Source: Loxodes magnus (Eukaryota; Ciliophora; Karyorelictea; Loxodida; Loxodidae). From it: a stretch of 64,000 bases of DNA. The DNA lies in contig CAMPDV010000063.1 of assembly GCA_946699065.1 (NCBI GenBank), positions 726,501-790,500 of the forward strand, given 5' to 3'. The notes under the pieces were generated by a model, which was not told where the DNA came from, made no database searches, and saw only the letters and a list, made by a program, of their open reading frames with translations. The translations under genes and the position numbers were made by a program. Of the stretch, positions 1-12,407 are shown piece by piece. The stretch's first letter is position 1. The number at the start of each line of letters is the position of its first letter.

Positions 1-2
1 AT

Positions 3-3000
3 GATGAGTGGATAGAGCTAAAAGATGCTTCAAAAGGAGTTAAAGACTGCGGAACGCTTCATATTAAGGTCTAATGAACATATCCTTTTAACTTAGAAAT
101 CGAAAATGCTTACAATGATGCTGTATAGAAAATTGAAGACTTGAAACAAAAATAGATTGATGCTAATAAAAATATAAGCAAGTTTTAGCTATAGATCAAC
201 TCTTCTTCGAAGGGAATTACTAAATTCGATGAGCAAATTAAGGAGCAGAACTGGATTAAAGATCAGAAGTAAATAGAATTGAACCTACTATAGCGATAAA
301 AGGATGACATGCTAGCATTTTAAAAATGAATACCCAGTACATTCGATATTTAACCTGGATTTCATTATATACTTAAAGAGAGCTAAGATTACTTAAGCAT
401 ATTCACTGAAATTATTGTTAAAGAGCCAATATTCAAACTTAAACTCAAAGAAAAAAAATTCCTAAAGGTGGTGCGTAACATTTATTAGCTGCTATATTAC
501 TAGATAATCGATAATGATCTCATACAGTCTTAAGTAAGTAAGTATATGTCACTGCTCTGGGAACATGCTTTTATTTCTGAGCTTCACTCAGAGGCCATCA
601 AAATTCTTCATCAAATTGTTAAAAACTCAGATGAACTTAAAATCTGGCTGACCAGCAAGAATTTCGAGCATATAATAGATTTATTAGATCCAACTTCAGG
701 TTTTCATACCTACAATAAAGGTTTGCCATTTAAAGACATGACATATCCACTTGATGTTATAAAGCTCTTGCATACATTAGTAGGAAGACACGATGAAAAA
801 AGCAATAGATCCTTTATTTTTAACCTACTACAGCCAATTGTAGAAGAGCAGTGTCGATAACATTTCATCGAAGAAATTTTCTTGCTTGATCATATTGAAC
901 AAGGACTTTCTCTAAAGCTAAACTACTTTAAAGAGCTAATTGTTCTATAGAAAACTACTCAGTCTTAATTACTATCCTTCCACTTGTAATTCATAGACCT
1001 TTTTGCGTCTTTAAGCAGAGATAGGAAATACAGGAAGAGGATTAGAAACCTATTCAAGTTGAAAGAAGTTCTGGCAGTACTAAACTTATAGGACTGTGAC
1101 TTCTTTATATACCAACCTTATATCAATTTCTTAATGTATGTATATCTTAAAGACGAAGAGAAGAAATCCTTACTGGAGGAAAAAGGAAAGCCACTTTTTA
1201 ACCTACTGTAGCTAATTCTAAAAGGAACCATCTAATTATACCAGCTATAGCAGTAATTCTTAGGAGGAAATATCTCTAATGAGTAGCAAAAGCTATTAAG
1301 TGAGTTGAGTAACTATGTATATGAAACTTTAGTACCTGTTCTTTAGGCTCTCTTTGACGAAAAATATTTCGATAGTCAAACATAGGAAACAGTAAAATAT
1401 GATGTGGAGTAAGCAAAGTAGTACTTATATCAAATATTCCAGAACTTAATGAACATTTCGCACCTCTTTGTTATTAAGTTCGACCTGTATAGAAACAACA
1501 TCACCGATCTCTTTAAGAAAGTACTTAAGAAACTGGATGATGAAGAGATGACTATATTGGATTCTATTAGTAGTGAGATATAAGAATACTCTCAGAATAT
1601 TGATCAAATATTGATGCTGAACTGTGAGACTATAGAGAAGAGAAACTACAAGTACTTCCATAGTGTTCTTTAAACATTTTTCCAAAGTTAGATTGATAAC
1701 TTTTTCCAAGTAATCAAAAGTGACATGGAGGAGTAATGTCAGATCTACGATTACAAGACCTTTAACAGAATAGTTAAGGAAAAGAACAACGTAACGTATC
1801 TGTTCAAGCTGAAGTTCTACCAGAGCCTTTATCTTACCTTTAAAAAAGACGAATACTTTTCAGAAAAGTAATCTAGCAAGTCAAAGAATACAATGAAGTG
1901 CTTGAGGATGGAGTAAGAAAACATTATGAAGAAGCTTAAGAAAAAAGTGCATACTGAATTCAAATCCTACACTAAGAATGGAAAGATTATCTTATAGAAG
2001 CTGTTCCTTGGATAAGCTTTACTTAATAAGTTTGAATGTGGAGAATAAGAATTGGACTTTATCAAGATGCATTAATATTTGTTCGCTATGGAGGACTAAA
2101 AAGAAAACTTATGGGAAATCCCAGAAGGGTATAAGTCCTTGTAATAAGGAATGATGAAGCAGGCAATCTAATACTTAATTGCCTCTTTCAGTTATTAAAA
2201 GTTTAAGTGCTAAACAGACTTCGCTCTGTTGAGCAATGAGCGTAAATAAATGCTGGTGGAGCTATCGAATTTTTGAGAAATGTTGGTTCGCTTCTGTACT
2301 GAAAAAACTTAAAAGTAATTCCTTACTGAATACCAGTAAAGTTTGAAGTCCAATGAGCTAGAATTTTTCTGCCTTCACTATAGCAATATTAATGTTTAGT
2401 ATCCTAACTAAGGAATTGAACTGATGAACTCGGATATGAGTAAAGAATACTTTATCCCTATTTTTTAAAAGTTGCTAAGAAGCTTTAGTGAGTAAATACG
2501 AAACTAAAAGATAGACATAAATCTTGACTATTTGTACTCAATTTCCTGCAACTTGCTTAGAATGCTAAAGAACCTTACTGACGGTCATTATATCCCTATA
2601 TAAAATTTCCTTCGTGATTAGTAAAACGAAGTTAACTGTGATCTGCTTTTTGAACTTAATCAGTTAGCTCAAGTACTTATTATACAGTATTAGAAGTACA
2701 TGAAATACATTGACTTGAACTAAGAACATCCACTCATGTCTGAAATCCTAGATTTCCGCCTTCCTACCAACTCAGAAAAACAGCGTAAATTCTTGAACTG
2801 GAGCGAAATTCCAGATCTCTAGGAAGAAGAGTTTGAGCTATTACTTCTAGTTTTCAAAGCTCTTACTGAGATAGTTTAAGGTCCATGCTCACTGAACTAA
2901 GAAGCTTTAGTTAAGTACAATGTCTGTGAAAACTTCAATCAGTTCTTACAGTTCTTCAGCTCCTTAAACTTCTACTCAAAGATTAGCTACCAAATGGCCT

Positions 3001-4715
3001 TTTTAAAAGAGAACGAAATAAAAGGATGGTCAAAGGATTCTCTAAATGAAATACGAAATCTATGTAATCTTACTCTGAAAAAGCAGCAAACGTCAACCTT
3101 GAGAGTAGCTAGAGCACAATCTACACTCAAATAAAAGTCAGTACTTTTAGAAACCTAGCAGCTCTCTTTAGAGTATGAATTTAGAATAATAGAGTTCCTA
3201 AATGCGCTACTTGAAGGTAGAGGCTCAAACCAAGATATTGTAGTTTCTTATCTTGCTCAAAACTTAGATTTTGACCTTATAGTAGCTAATTTGTAGAACG
3301 CAATGATACATTTGAAAAGAGATGTATACAAGCAGAAGCTAATCAACCAGTACTTTATCCTATGCTCTATACTATGTGAGAGTGATGGCAACTTAAAGGA
3401 AAAGTTCTAGAAATGGATGAAGGAAAAAAATATAAAGCTTCAAGATTACTTATGCCATGTTGAGGTATTGGACTGGGATAATGAAGTGAGAGATTTGTAT
3501 TTCCCAATAAAGCATCTATAAAAGTTAGAACATTGGGGTATTCCTTAGCTATAATAGTAGAAATTAGACTTACTTCATAATATTCCTAGAGATAACGACG
3601 AAAAGAAGCTTATGTCCTTTGAAGTATTTGCTGAGCGTTTAGTACTTCTATGTAACTGACTTAGTTATCTTTATGAGATTCGGTAGAAATCTTTCTTTCA
3701 CAGTATGATGTACTAATGTGTGATTTGACAAAGAATCTAACTTTGGGCTTTGAGGATTCTAACTATCATCATAAACTTGGGATTTTTATGACTATATGAT
3801 ACTGATAACTTCATTTTATACTTCTTTTTGAACTGAATTTTGGGAATTATATTTGCCGCATTCGCGGTAGCTTATTTACTTAATCACTTCTTATACCACA
3901 CTTATATAGATAACAAACTAGTTTAGCTTAGATCAGAGGATAAGTTTTGGATAAGAACTAAATAGTATGCTAAGTAGGTATTTAAATTTACCTTGCTATA
4001 TAAGTTCTCGATATGTTTCTTTGCCGTTCTTGGTTTTATGCATAGCCCATTTTACATTTGTACGCTAATTATTATCCTATTTGAGAATAGCGTAATAACT
4101 TCTATAATCTAAGGAATAATTAACAAGTCTAAGTAGATCGTTACTGTTTTACTTGTTACTGCTTTGTTACTCTACTGACATTCAGCATGGTCATATTATT
4201 CCGGTTATAGCGCTCTATACTCCTTTGATGGTTACATGATATGTGGTACTTTACTTGAGTGCTTTAGGACTCACCTTGATATAGGATGAATTCGTGTTCC
4301 TGTCTTAAATGATGATTCTTAAAGAACGAATTTGGGATTCATTTTATTCAATTTCCTCTACTTGATGCTAGTTAATTTGGTTACGATTGGCATTCTAATA
4401 GCTATCCTAATTGAAAGCTTTGAGGAATCAAAGGAAGCTTAAGAGAAGGTAGAGAAGGATATAAACACTAGATGCTTTATATGCTGTGAAGAAAGTAGTC
4501 GCTTCGAGAGAGCAGGGCTAGATTTTGAAACACACCGTTTGGAATACCATAATTTAGATAACTACTGCTGGCTAATAATGCATGTAAGAGACAAACCTTT
4601 ACAAGATATGACTGGTCTAGAGAGTTACGCAGCGGAACTTCTAGGAATAAAATAGTTCTGGAAATGTCTACCCTAGAACAGAAGCCTGCAGCTGTAGAGA
4701 ACAAGTAAAATGTGA
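3..4715 (+). CDS. IP3 receptor-like intracellular Ca2+ release channel, C-terminal 1,570 residues (5' end outside window)
   Basis: Inositol-trisphosphate/ryanodine receptor family: a tetrameric Ca2+ release channel of internal membranes. One frame runs without introns from the window edge to a TGA stop at 4713-4715. Residues 1-25 look like the last strands of a C2 domain (WIELKDAS, GTLHIKVQW). A charged linker follows, then a RIH-type helical domain around residues 170-330, and a transmembrane block around residues 1,235-1,480. The C-terminus carries the family zinc-finger signature: CFICCEESSRFE, two spaced His, then TGLESYAAELLG, matching TGPESYVAEM of animal IP3 receptors. In-frame TGA stands for Trp several times in the membrane block, whereas Trp in the last 60 codons is TGG. 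The pore loop lacks the usual GGGVGD filter and reads LDIGWIR instead. The N-terminal ligand-binding part is not in the window, so IP3 gating is inferred only from family. Confidence 0.9.
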
Positions 4716-4772
4716 TAATCTTAAATTTTTATTTTTGCTTATAAAACCATAACATACATGACCACTCCTCTA

Positions 4773-7700
4773 TCAATTGAGTATCTTGCTTTAATACATT
4801 ATGATCCTATACTATCTTAAGGTAGTAAAAATGAATTTATAAAACAAGATTAAGTATTTAAATTAGCTGCTTATTTGTTATGCACTGCTAGATTATCAAG
4901 ATACTCTTTGATAACAACTATTAACAAATCTGTATGGCTTTCACTCTCCTATTTGTTGCATTGATTTAGTATCAATTTTAGTAGCTTTTAACTGAGGATT
5001 TCAAAGCCCTTCTTTACTTTTATAAGGTACTTATACAGAAGTAAAGCCATTTCTTAGTTGATATAGTCTTTCCATGCTTGTTACTTCTAAAAAGTCTGGG
5101 TTAAAATCAAGCAATCTATTGGTTCATGTTGCTGTTCTTATTCTGACATCTACTCTCATATAGTTCTTAGCTTATAATACTCATCTAGGACTATCTTTCT
5201 ATAATCTTCCTTAATTATCCTTGGAAATACTAACTCTATAGCTTATTCTCTTACTTACTTCAAATAAGAATTTAGTTCTTCATCCTATGAATCTTCAGCA
5301 GGTAGTAACTACTTCTACTCAAGTTCTTCCATTTATTAATAAAGATTATTTAGGTATAAGGAAGAGGCATATAAGCCAAGTCTTGTTGATGATATATAAG
5401 CATCAAGCTGGAAATAGATAACAAAGAAGAAATATATTAAAGCAATTTCAGCTCTTAGACTGTATGAACTTTAAAGCATCAATTCTACCTTGGTAATATC
5501 CTTTATAATAATGGTTCATTATCATATCACTCACATTTTTGTCTTCTAGCAAAGCAGGGAATTCTATCTTAGGGAATACTAGAGGAATTTAACTGTCTTA
5601 GTCCTGAACTCTTGGTTATATCAAAGTTATCTTTGGGAATGAAATTTCTTAGGTGTGTTCTTAATGTCCTTGCATTTATATATTATAAGATACTTTTGTT
5701 ATTCAAATAAGCTACTTATATAAGAGTAATTTTTAGGTTATACTCAAATCATAAGGCCTTTATTAGTTACCCATTTAATGGTATCTTGTTTGTCTTAAGA
5801 GTTTAGTAATGATCAGTCTTTAATACTTATAAAGCGTTAGTTTGATGAAGAGATCTTAAATGAAAGCTAGCTTCTTCTAGCTTTTCCAGCTTAAATTCAT
5901 GTGACCTACTTACTTCAAAGAGCTCATATCTAACTTATTTCTTCCTATAGATCTAATTTTACCATTTTACTACTATACACTATGACCTTCCAAGGATGTT
6001 GAGAATGAGAATGATTATTATACTTACATAGTTGCAATAGTTGCAGTCTCTATTTGAGTAGATCTTTTGATGATATCTAAAAAGCTAAGGTTTCTTGAGT
6101 ATGAATTATCTGTTCTTATAACCTAATATTTTAGCTCCTTTTTCCCTTTAGCAATTTCCTTTCGTTTAAACCTTTTGAGTCATCCTTTGAACTCTCTTTA
6201 CTCTCTACTTAATATAAATCTAATCTTTTCCCTATCTAGGTATGCGCATATATACAGTATATATCTTCATATGCATAAGAAAGAGAACCAATTAGAATTT
6301 TAGTGGTAGTAACTGCTGAAGGTACTTTAATAAATAAGACAAATCAAAGAACTTGCTAGCTTAAAGAGTTAAAGTGATGACAAGCAAAAAAAGAGATAGG
6401 GATTAGTATTTTGAACTGATGTCCTAAAAGGAAGAGATTTGGCTTTATATAGTTCTATGAATAAATATATCAAGACAGCTATCAGTTAAAATGGCTATCA
6501 CTTCCAATACTTATACAACTTAGCTCTAAGTTAAAGATCATATAAGTGATTATCATCTGAACATGCAAAACTTCTAGAGTATATCATGTATTTAATCTTT
6601 TTAGGATATTCAATATCCTTACTTTATTGACTGATAATTAGCTTTTAGAAGTTAAAGCTTAGCAATTAGTAATCCATATCATAATTAGTTAAAGTTGCTT
6701 ATCTCGATAAACTAGCTTAACCTGAAGTGACTTTTCTAATTACTAGTAGTAAATGTTTAATCCTTGGTAAGTTTTATACCTCCTACTACATTTTCTTACG
6801 GTTGCAAAAGTCTAATTACTCACTAGTCATGTGAAGTCTATTGATTTTAGGTCTTTACTAGAATACCTAAATTAGTCTTAATACTCCTTTAATAGGCTTC
6901 TCATTTTAGCTAAGATTAGGTTCAAGTTGATAATAGTCTTGAAAGATTCCTTTAATTAATATCCATAGTAAAATGATGTAATTATGGCCTAAAAGCCAAA
7001 ATTAATTGCTTCTATATTTAAATTTATTAGTATATTCAATAGTCCAAATATTATTCAAAAGCTAGACAAACTGAAATTTATCTAACATAAAAACTCAAAA
7101 AAGTAAGTCAAAGGGAGTATAAGTAAACGAGGACTTAAATAATAGTCTTTAGGATGAATAGTTAGAAGAGAGTTATGAGACAAGCATGCTGTAAGGCAGT
7201 TTTTAAGTTAGCAAATTAAAAAACTAGTAGAATGTTATCTAGATCTATGTCTTACACTATAGATTCTAGTAAAAAACAGCTAAAAAATATAGAAGTTAAC
7301 TACACTATTAGTTAAATTCCTTATTCAGTAAACAAATTTGTTCTCTTTTATGTTGTTAAACTTGTAAGGGTTTTAAGAGCAGCCATTAAAGCTTGCTACA
7401 ACCAAGAGGGTGAATCCTTTAGATAGGACTTATCAAAATCTTACCGTCAAAAATTGTAGAAATTCAGATGGAAAATTTGTTCATAAAATAGTTGCAAAAT
7501 TAGTCGTTTAACATTTTGACTAGAAAAGATATTATTAATCATAGTTTTTTAATGAAGAAACTACTAAATTTTAAAGGGGGAAATTCATTTTATGAGGACT
7601 AAAAAGATTTTTTGCAGAAGTCAGATAATTTATAGGGTAGAAAGTGCAAATAAGATCATATATAGTAAACTGAAGACTGGCAAATGATCTGATTAATCCT

Positions 7701-8872
7701 TTTTAATTTCTAGCATATTTGTTCATTTAATAACAAAAGTTAAAAGCGATTATTGGTTCTATTAACTAACTTACAAGTAATATCAGAATGTCCAAATATA
7801 AATGAGACTTAACTTTACTGAGAAAAATTAGATTCTTTTCTCTTATGAAGATGCTAGAATGCATAATTTAATCTTAAGTCATTCAAGGAAAAGACAATCA
7901 ACAAGACGATTACACATAAAGCTTCAGGATTTCAGTAGCAACACTAAGCCATTCCATTATCCATCACTAAAGCAAACTTGCTTCTTAGTTTAACTCCGTA
8001 AACTAGCACTAAACACAAAACTCTCAAATGAACTAATAATCATAACTCCATTCACCAAACCATCAGAGTTTTCTTACATAGGCATAGAATAGCAAAGTAA
8101 CTATACATACCAGTATAGATACTAATAGCTTAACTATATAAACCTACATACCTATTTTAAATATCAACTGATTAAATTTAGTTATACAATTAATACTACT
8201 ACCATATAAAACTAGCTAGGTCCATAAATATTTACTCTTAAGTATGAAACGACAATCATAAGTTCCATATGTTTATATGTATTTCTTGTGAGAAGGAAAA
8301 TGATTAGAGGTTGAAATTAAGGGATTTGAGAGAATCGGTGTAGCATACCATTCTTCTCATGTATATAAGGATTGTATTATTTTATATCATGTTGGGTTAA
8401 CCGAGAAATTCAAAATTTTGTGGATAATAATTAAGGTATAAAAATAACTATATCTTGCTATATATTTCTGCTCCTATTACTGACATCCCTTCTTTGATAA
8501 AGAGATCAATTATAGAAGGATAATAGGTGATCCACTAAGCCTCAAATAAAAGGAAATAAAAGAGCGAAATAAAAAAAGATTAAAGACATCAAAGCAAAAT
8601 AATTTTCCATTATCTGCCTCATTCGTATAGATAAGCATACCATATCTACTTCTTCTATGGTTATAAACTATAGATATTTTAAAATTAATATACTTTCAGT
8701 CGATGGACGAAGAAAAATACTATACGCTGCAAATTTTTTATCCATATATCCAAATAAAAACTCATCATTAGCTCGTTTTCTTCCATATAAAACACTTCCT
8801 ACCAAGTTCATAGTAGCTATAAGCAGATTTTCCAGTCTATAAAGAGGAAGATATTAAAAACTTATCTGTCAT
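4773..8872 (-). CDS. Large multi-pass membrane protein, about 1,329 aa, family not recognised
   Basis: The model starts at ATG 8872 (MTDKLENLLIATMNLVGS) and stops at TGA 4775-4773. It needs five small introns: 8837-8861 (25 nt), 7071-7086 (16), 5890-5909 (20), 5460-5488 (29) and 4885-4904 (20). All begin GT and end AG, and together they give exactly 1,330 codons, which supports the model. The N-terminal half has many hydrophobic segments (for example FALMSLIFFYFALLFPFIWG and LLVFQFANLKTALQHACLITL). A basic loop (RFKRKEIAKGKKELKY) follows, then another membrane segment near residue 1,100 and an acidic, Gln-rich helical C-terminus (MEELEQKQLLPAEDSQDEEL). I do not recognise the family; a transporter or sensor is possible. 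It is divergent from the K+ channel and convergent with the IP3 receptor gene. A plus-strand frame across 4758-8171 is also open but lacks acidic residues and was judged antisense. Confidence 0.6.
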
Positions 8873-8977
8873 CGAATTTGAGTACACTACAAAAGTTTCT
8901 AGTTTAATTGAAGAAATTGAAAGTATAAGCATATAAAATATTATAACTGACTGAATATTATGTAGTTAATAGATAAA
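8873..8977. promoter_or_regulatory. Short divergent intergenic region, likely bidirectional promoter
   Basis: Only 105 bp separate the ATG of the minus-strand membrane protein (8872) from the ATG of the plus-strand K+ channel (8978). Both 5' UTRs and any core promoter must fit here or inside the coding regions. It is AT-rich and I see no clear conserved box. The role is inferred from geometry alone. Confidence 0.4.
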
Positions 8978-11190
8978 ATGGATGATACCTTATTTTTAAA
9001 AACAGATAAGTTATAAAATTAAAACATTAGCAGGTTTAGTAGTGAGGAGGAGTATATTGATATTAAGGACCATCTTGATGTCACTACTACAGATAGAATA
9101 AGAGATTTAAAGAATGAAGAGTTTAAAGAAAATTTAAATTCGACAAGTTCATAAGGTACGCTGAGGAATAACAGCTTAATAGGCGACAGAATTAGCATGA
9201 GGAAGTTTTAGAAACTTAGTATAATTGATGATTCGAGAATAGTGGAGACTAAATAAATGTAGGAAAAGCTACTGTTAAATATGTAGAAGCTTAAAAGATC
9301 TACATTTTATAATTTTAATACAAATGAAAAAAGCGGAATTATTTTAGGGTAAAAAGTATCGTAGAAATACTTTGTAGCAAGCAATTCTAAAAGAAGGCTG
9401 TTAAAAAAGGACTCATCCCTGTATAATGTCAATTTAGACTCTCATAGTAAAAGAAACGGAGATATAGTTATAACAAGGCCTTGATATATTTTGTCATACC
9501 AAGGCAAGAAAGCTAAATGAGATTTTACAGTTAATATTTTAGTGTTGTGAAGTGTGAATTCTTCGTTCTTCTACATCGCTTTTGCAGCTCCCGAGGAATA
9601 TTCAGTGCTATACTGAATTGATTTTATCATATAAATACTCCTTTTGTTTGATATCTTCCTTAACTTCTTTACAGAGTACTACTTTGACTTGAAGCCAGTT
9701 TGGTCTTTACCTCTCATTGCTAAAAAATACATAAAATCCTGATTTTTAGTCGATTTCATTTCCAGTTTTCCCTGGTAACAGCTCTTTAAAAGTAATTATT
9801 ATACCAGAATCCTCAGGATTTTTCGTATAGCAAGAGTCTTTAAGATGGTTATGATTCGAACTAACATAATTCGAAAAATTATGATATTTGCTACCCATTC
9901 TAACGGAGAAAGCACAGTGACGATAAAGAAAACAGCGTTTGCTATAAAATATATCATAAAGATAATAAAAATGTTCGTTATTTTGATCTTTTCTAACTAC
10001 TTGTTTGCCTGCTTTTGATTCTGGTTCGTTAAAATTAGTTCATAGGGAGACTCTGGCTGGGATGTTGATTATGGTATTAACGAACTATCTACCCCTAGGT
10101 AGTTTCTTATCTGCTATTATTTCATATAAACTACTTTGGCTACGATCGGATATGGCGATCTTCATGCAACTACTAAAGCAGAACAAGGAATGGTATGCTT
10201 GCTGATGGTTACAGGAGTGATGTTTTTTGCATACTCAATGGGTAATTTTACAAGCTCGATTAGCAGATTTGATAAGCTCTTTAGAAGAGATGACTACAGT
10301 AAAGAAACTTTGATGCATATAAATCAGTTGCAGAAGGTTGGAAAGCCCTTACCCAAAAAATTACAGGATCAAATTTTGAAGAATAAACGATTCCAATCAT
10401 ACAATGACAGATTATACCCAATTCGAGAGTTTTAGCATATATGGGAATAAATTCCTTAAGATCTAAGGTATAAAATCCTAAATTACCTTGTGGGGGACAT
10501 AATAATCCACTTTAGGAATATTTTCATAGTAGATGAATAAAATTTTAAATACTAGCTGTCTATGCATTTCCAGCCTAGGTATTTTACATCGGAACAGATA
10601 CTACAAAGTGAAAACTCTGAAGTGAACGAGATAATTTTTACAAGAAACGGGCTGATTTGCCTAGGACCTATAATTGACGGCGTTTAGTAGATATAGCTTA
10701 AGTTTGAAGGCAACTGCTATTTTGGAGAGTTTGAAATTCTGAGTAATTAGCTATCTGAGACAAATTATATTAATCAAAGCCCAACAACAGCAACTGGGTT
10801 TTCGATTTCAAAACTAGATTTCCTAAAAACACTGGATAATTACCCACCTCACATTAAGAACACCATTATTAATAAAGCTCTCAGTAGAAACAGAGAAATC
10901 AAGAAAATGCTGGTAATACATTTTATATACAGTAAATAGGAAGACTGGAGAAGCTAGAGCAGAATAAGGTTAATTAAGGAGAATAGATAAACAATAATAA
11001 GCAAGAAACTAACCTTTAAACTAACCTCATGCAACTAAAAAGAAGAGCAGCTGTTTCAGTCGGAATTCAGATTAATAAAAACTCAGACATGAACAAAGGA
11101 TTTGACAAGCTTAAAAAATTAATAGACGATATTTCCGAATAGTAAACTAGAGTAGAAAAAATGCTGAAGAACAAAACGGCAATAAAATGA
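8978..11190 (+). CDS. Cyclic-nucleotide-gated/HCN-type voltage-gated K+ channel, 730 aa
   Basis: Six-transmembrane K+ channel subunit. ATG 8978, one 20-nt intron at 10913-10932 (GTAATACATTTTATATACAG), stop TGA 11188-11190; the spliced length is exactly 731 codons. In order: a charged cytosolic N-terminus (about 165 aa); S1-S3 (WDFTVNILVLW, DFIIQILLLFDIFLNFF); an Arg-rich S4 near residue 275 (RILRIFRIARVFKM); S5; the pore helix and K+ filter TTLATIGYGDLHATT (GYGD near residue 391); S6 (MVTGVMFFAYSMGNF); a C-linker (LPKKLQDQILKNK); a cyclic-nucleotide-binding-like fold with the CYFGEFEIL element; and a coiled tail. The binding domain lacks an obvious complete phosphate-binding cassette, so nucleotide control is uncertain. 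Several Trp codons in the membrane part are TGA. Ciliates have many such channels, used for membrane excitability and ciliary control. Confidence 0.93.
10913..10932 (+). other. 20-nt intron in the K+ channel gene
   Basis: GTAATACATTTTATATACAG. Removing it joins REIKKML to QIGRLEKLEQNK and takes the reading frame to a TGA stop. Keeping it gives a frame without a sensible end. It is placed by frame logic, not by transcript data. Confidence 0.75.
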
Positions 11191-11534
11191 CCAAGTGTAA
11201 ATATGAAATCATTTATTATGATTTTAATGGAATTCTATCTTAATTTAATTCCTTTAATATAACTATCTAACTATTAACCATCAAGAGTCATATCAACTGC
11301 TACCTATTAATACCTAAGCTATTTCATGCATTGTATGGTTCATCTTTATAAAGTAAATTTTGACCTCTTAGAGGTTAATTTCAATTATAATGTTGAAATA
11401 GAAAACAAAGGCTAATTGCGTATGATTATCATAAGATAAGCTTGCCTTTCAGATTAGTATATAATGATTATTTAAGTATAAAAGTAATTAGCATTCTTAT
11501 TTTACTATTAAAGGAGATAAATAGAGTAGAAGAT

Positions 11535-12144
11535 ATGAAGGGTTTAAGAATCTTAATGTTACAGAATGAGGGAAAAAGAAAAGTTTAGCTTAATCCTGCT
11601 AATAATACAATCAGTTTGCTCCTTTTCCAAATCAGAAATTAAGCTTAGATGTTTAAAACTGCATATTAGGTACACTTTTAGAAGACACTAATTATGATAT
11701 AGAAACTTTGGTTGGTTAAATGCTAATAGAGTGCTTATGGAGCATTTTGTTGAGTAAATAGAATTTAAAGAAAAAGAGTATAGAAATGGATAAAATATAT
11801 AGCCTATAGCTTTAATAGTATATTAGTGCATCTTTAAATGGTTTGAATATCTTTGGATATGATTGTATAGTAATGGAAATATAAGCACACTGTCATCCTT
11901 TGTAAGTTTAACTGATGCTAGTGATAAGTTAGTATTAGCATAAAGTTAATTTAGCTGTTAGATATTTAATCTTGCTCATAGTATATCAAAGATATACTAG
12001 AAGTTCAACAGCATAGTAAAGATATTACTTTACAATATAAATTTAAAGTTTAAGACTAAAATAATCTAAGTAGCTAATAAGTAGAGGGCAGGGTTTTAAG
12101 ATATAGGGATTCAAAAATTGCTTCTTGAAACTTTGCAAATTTGA
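11535..12144 (+). CDS. Hypothetical protein, about 190 aa
   Basis: Unrecognised. Likely start ATG 11535 (MKGLRILMLQNEGKRK). A candidate 32-nt intron (11583-11614) leads into FAPFPNQKLSLDVQNCILG and LLEDTNYDIETLVGQ, which look clearly protein-like. A second frame change near 11,870 is needed to reach the best C-terminal frame (SSFVSLTDASDKLVLAQ ... LLLETLQI, stop TGA 12142-12144). In the earlier frame the next TGA is at 12254-12256. It lies between the convergent K+ channel and the FYVE/PAK kinase. The exon structure is uncertain. Confidence 0.4.
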
Positions 12145-12407
12145 TACTTATTTTAAAAACTTAGTATTAGCAATCTTCAATACTTAATCAAATAGACATA
12201 CCACAAAAGCTAAAATTGTAAAAGATAGTCAGAATACTTGTCATATATAAACTTGAAGAGTAAGTAATTTGGTTAAAAGGCATGGAATCGTTGGCTTATA
12301 TATATTGTAGCTAATTGTTAGAAGATAGATTGAGCTATTAAAGTCTGCCTAGAAAATACATTATTTTGCAATTAAAGACAAAAGTGAATTAAAGTTTAGG
12401 TTTAATA

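Noticed and set aside
546-860. Treating 546-860 as a separate 104-residue gene ended by TAA
   Set aside because: The same frame continues through TAA/TAG as Gln across the RIH domain to the channel C-terminus; it is one gene.
1446-1709. 87-codon minus-strand frame, and similar ones at 4477-4704 and 31706-31960
   Set aside because: Antisense shadows of the IP3 receptor-like gene and of the EF-hand gene, both supported by homology or clear motifs.
4758-8171. Long plus-strand frame from ATG 4758 to TGA 8171
   Set aside because: It is open only because TAA/TAG are sense codons. It is poor in Asp/Glu and Lys, while the minus strand gives a well-composed, spliceable protein ending in TGA.
10005-10205. 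66-codon plus-strand frame inside the K+ channel
   Set aside because: Out of frame with the S5-pore-S6 sequence; a shadow.
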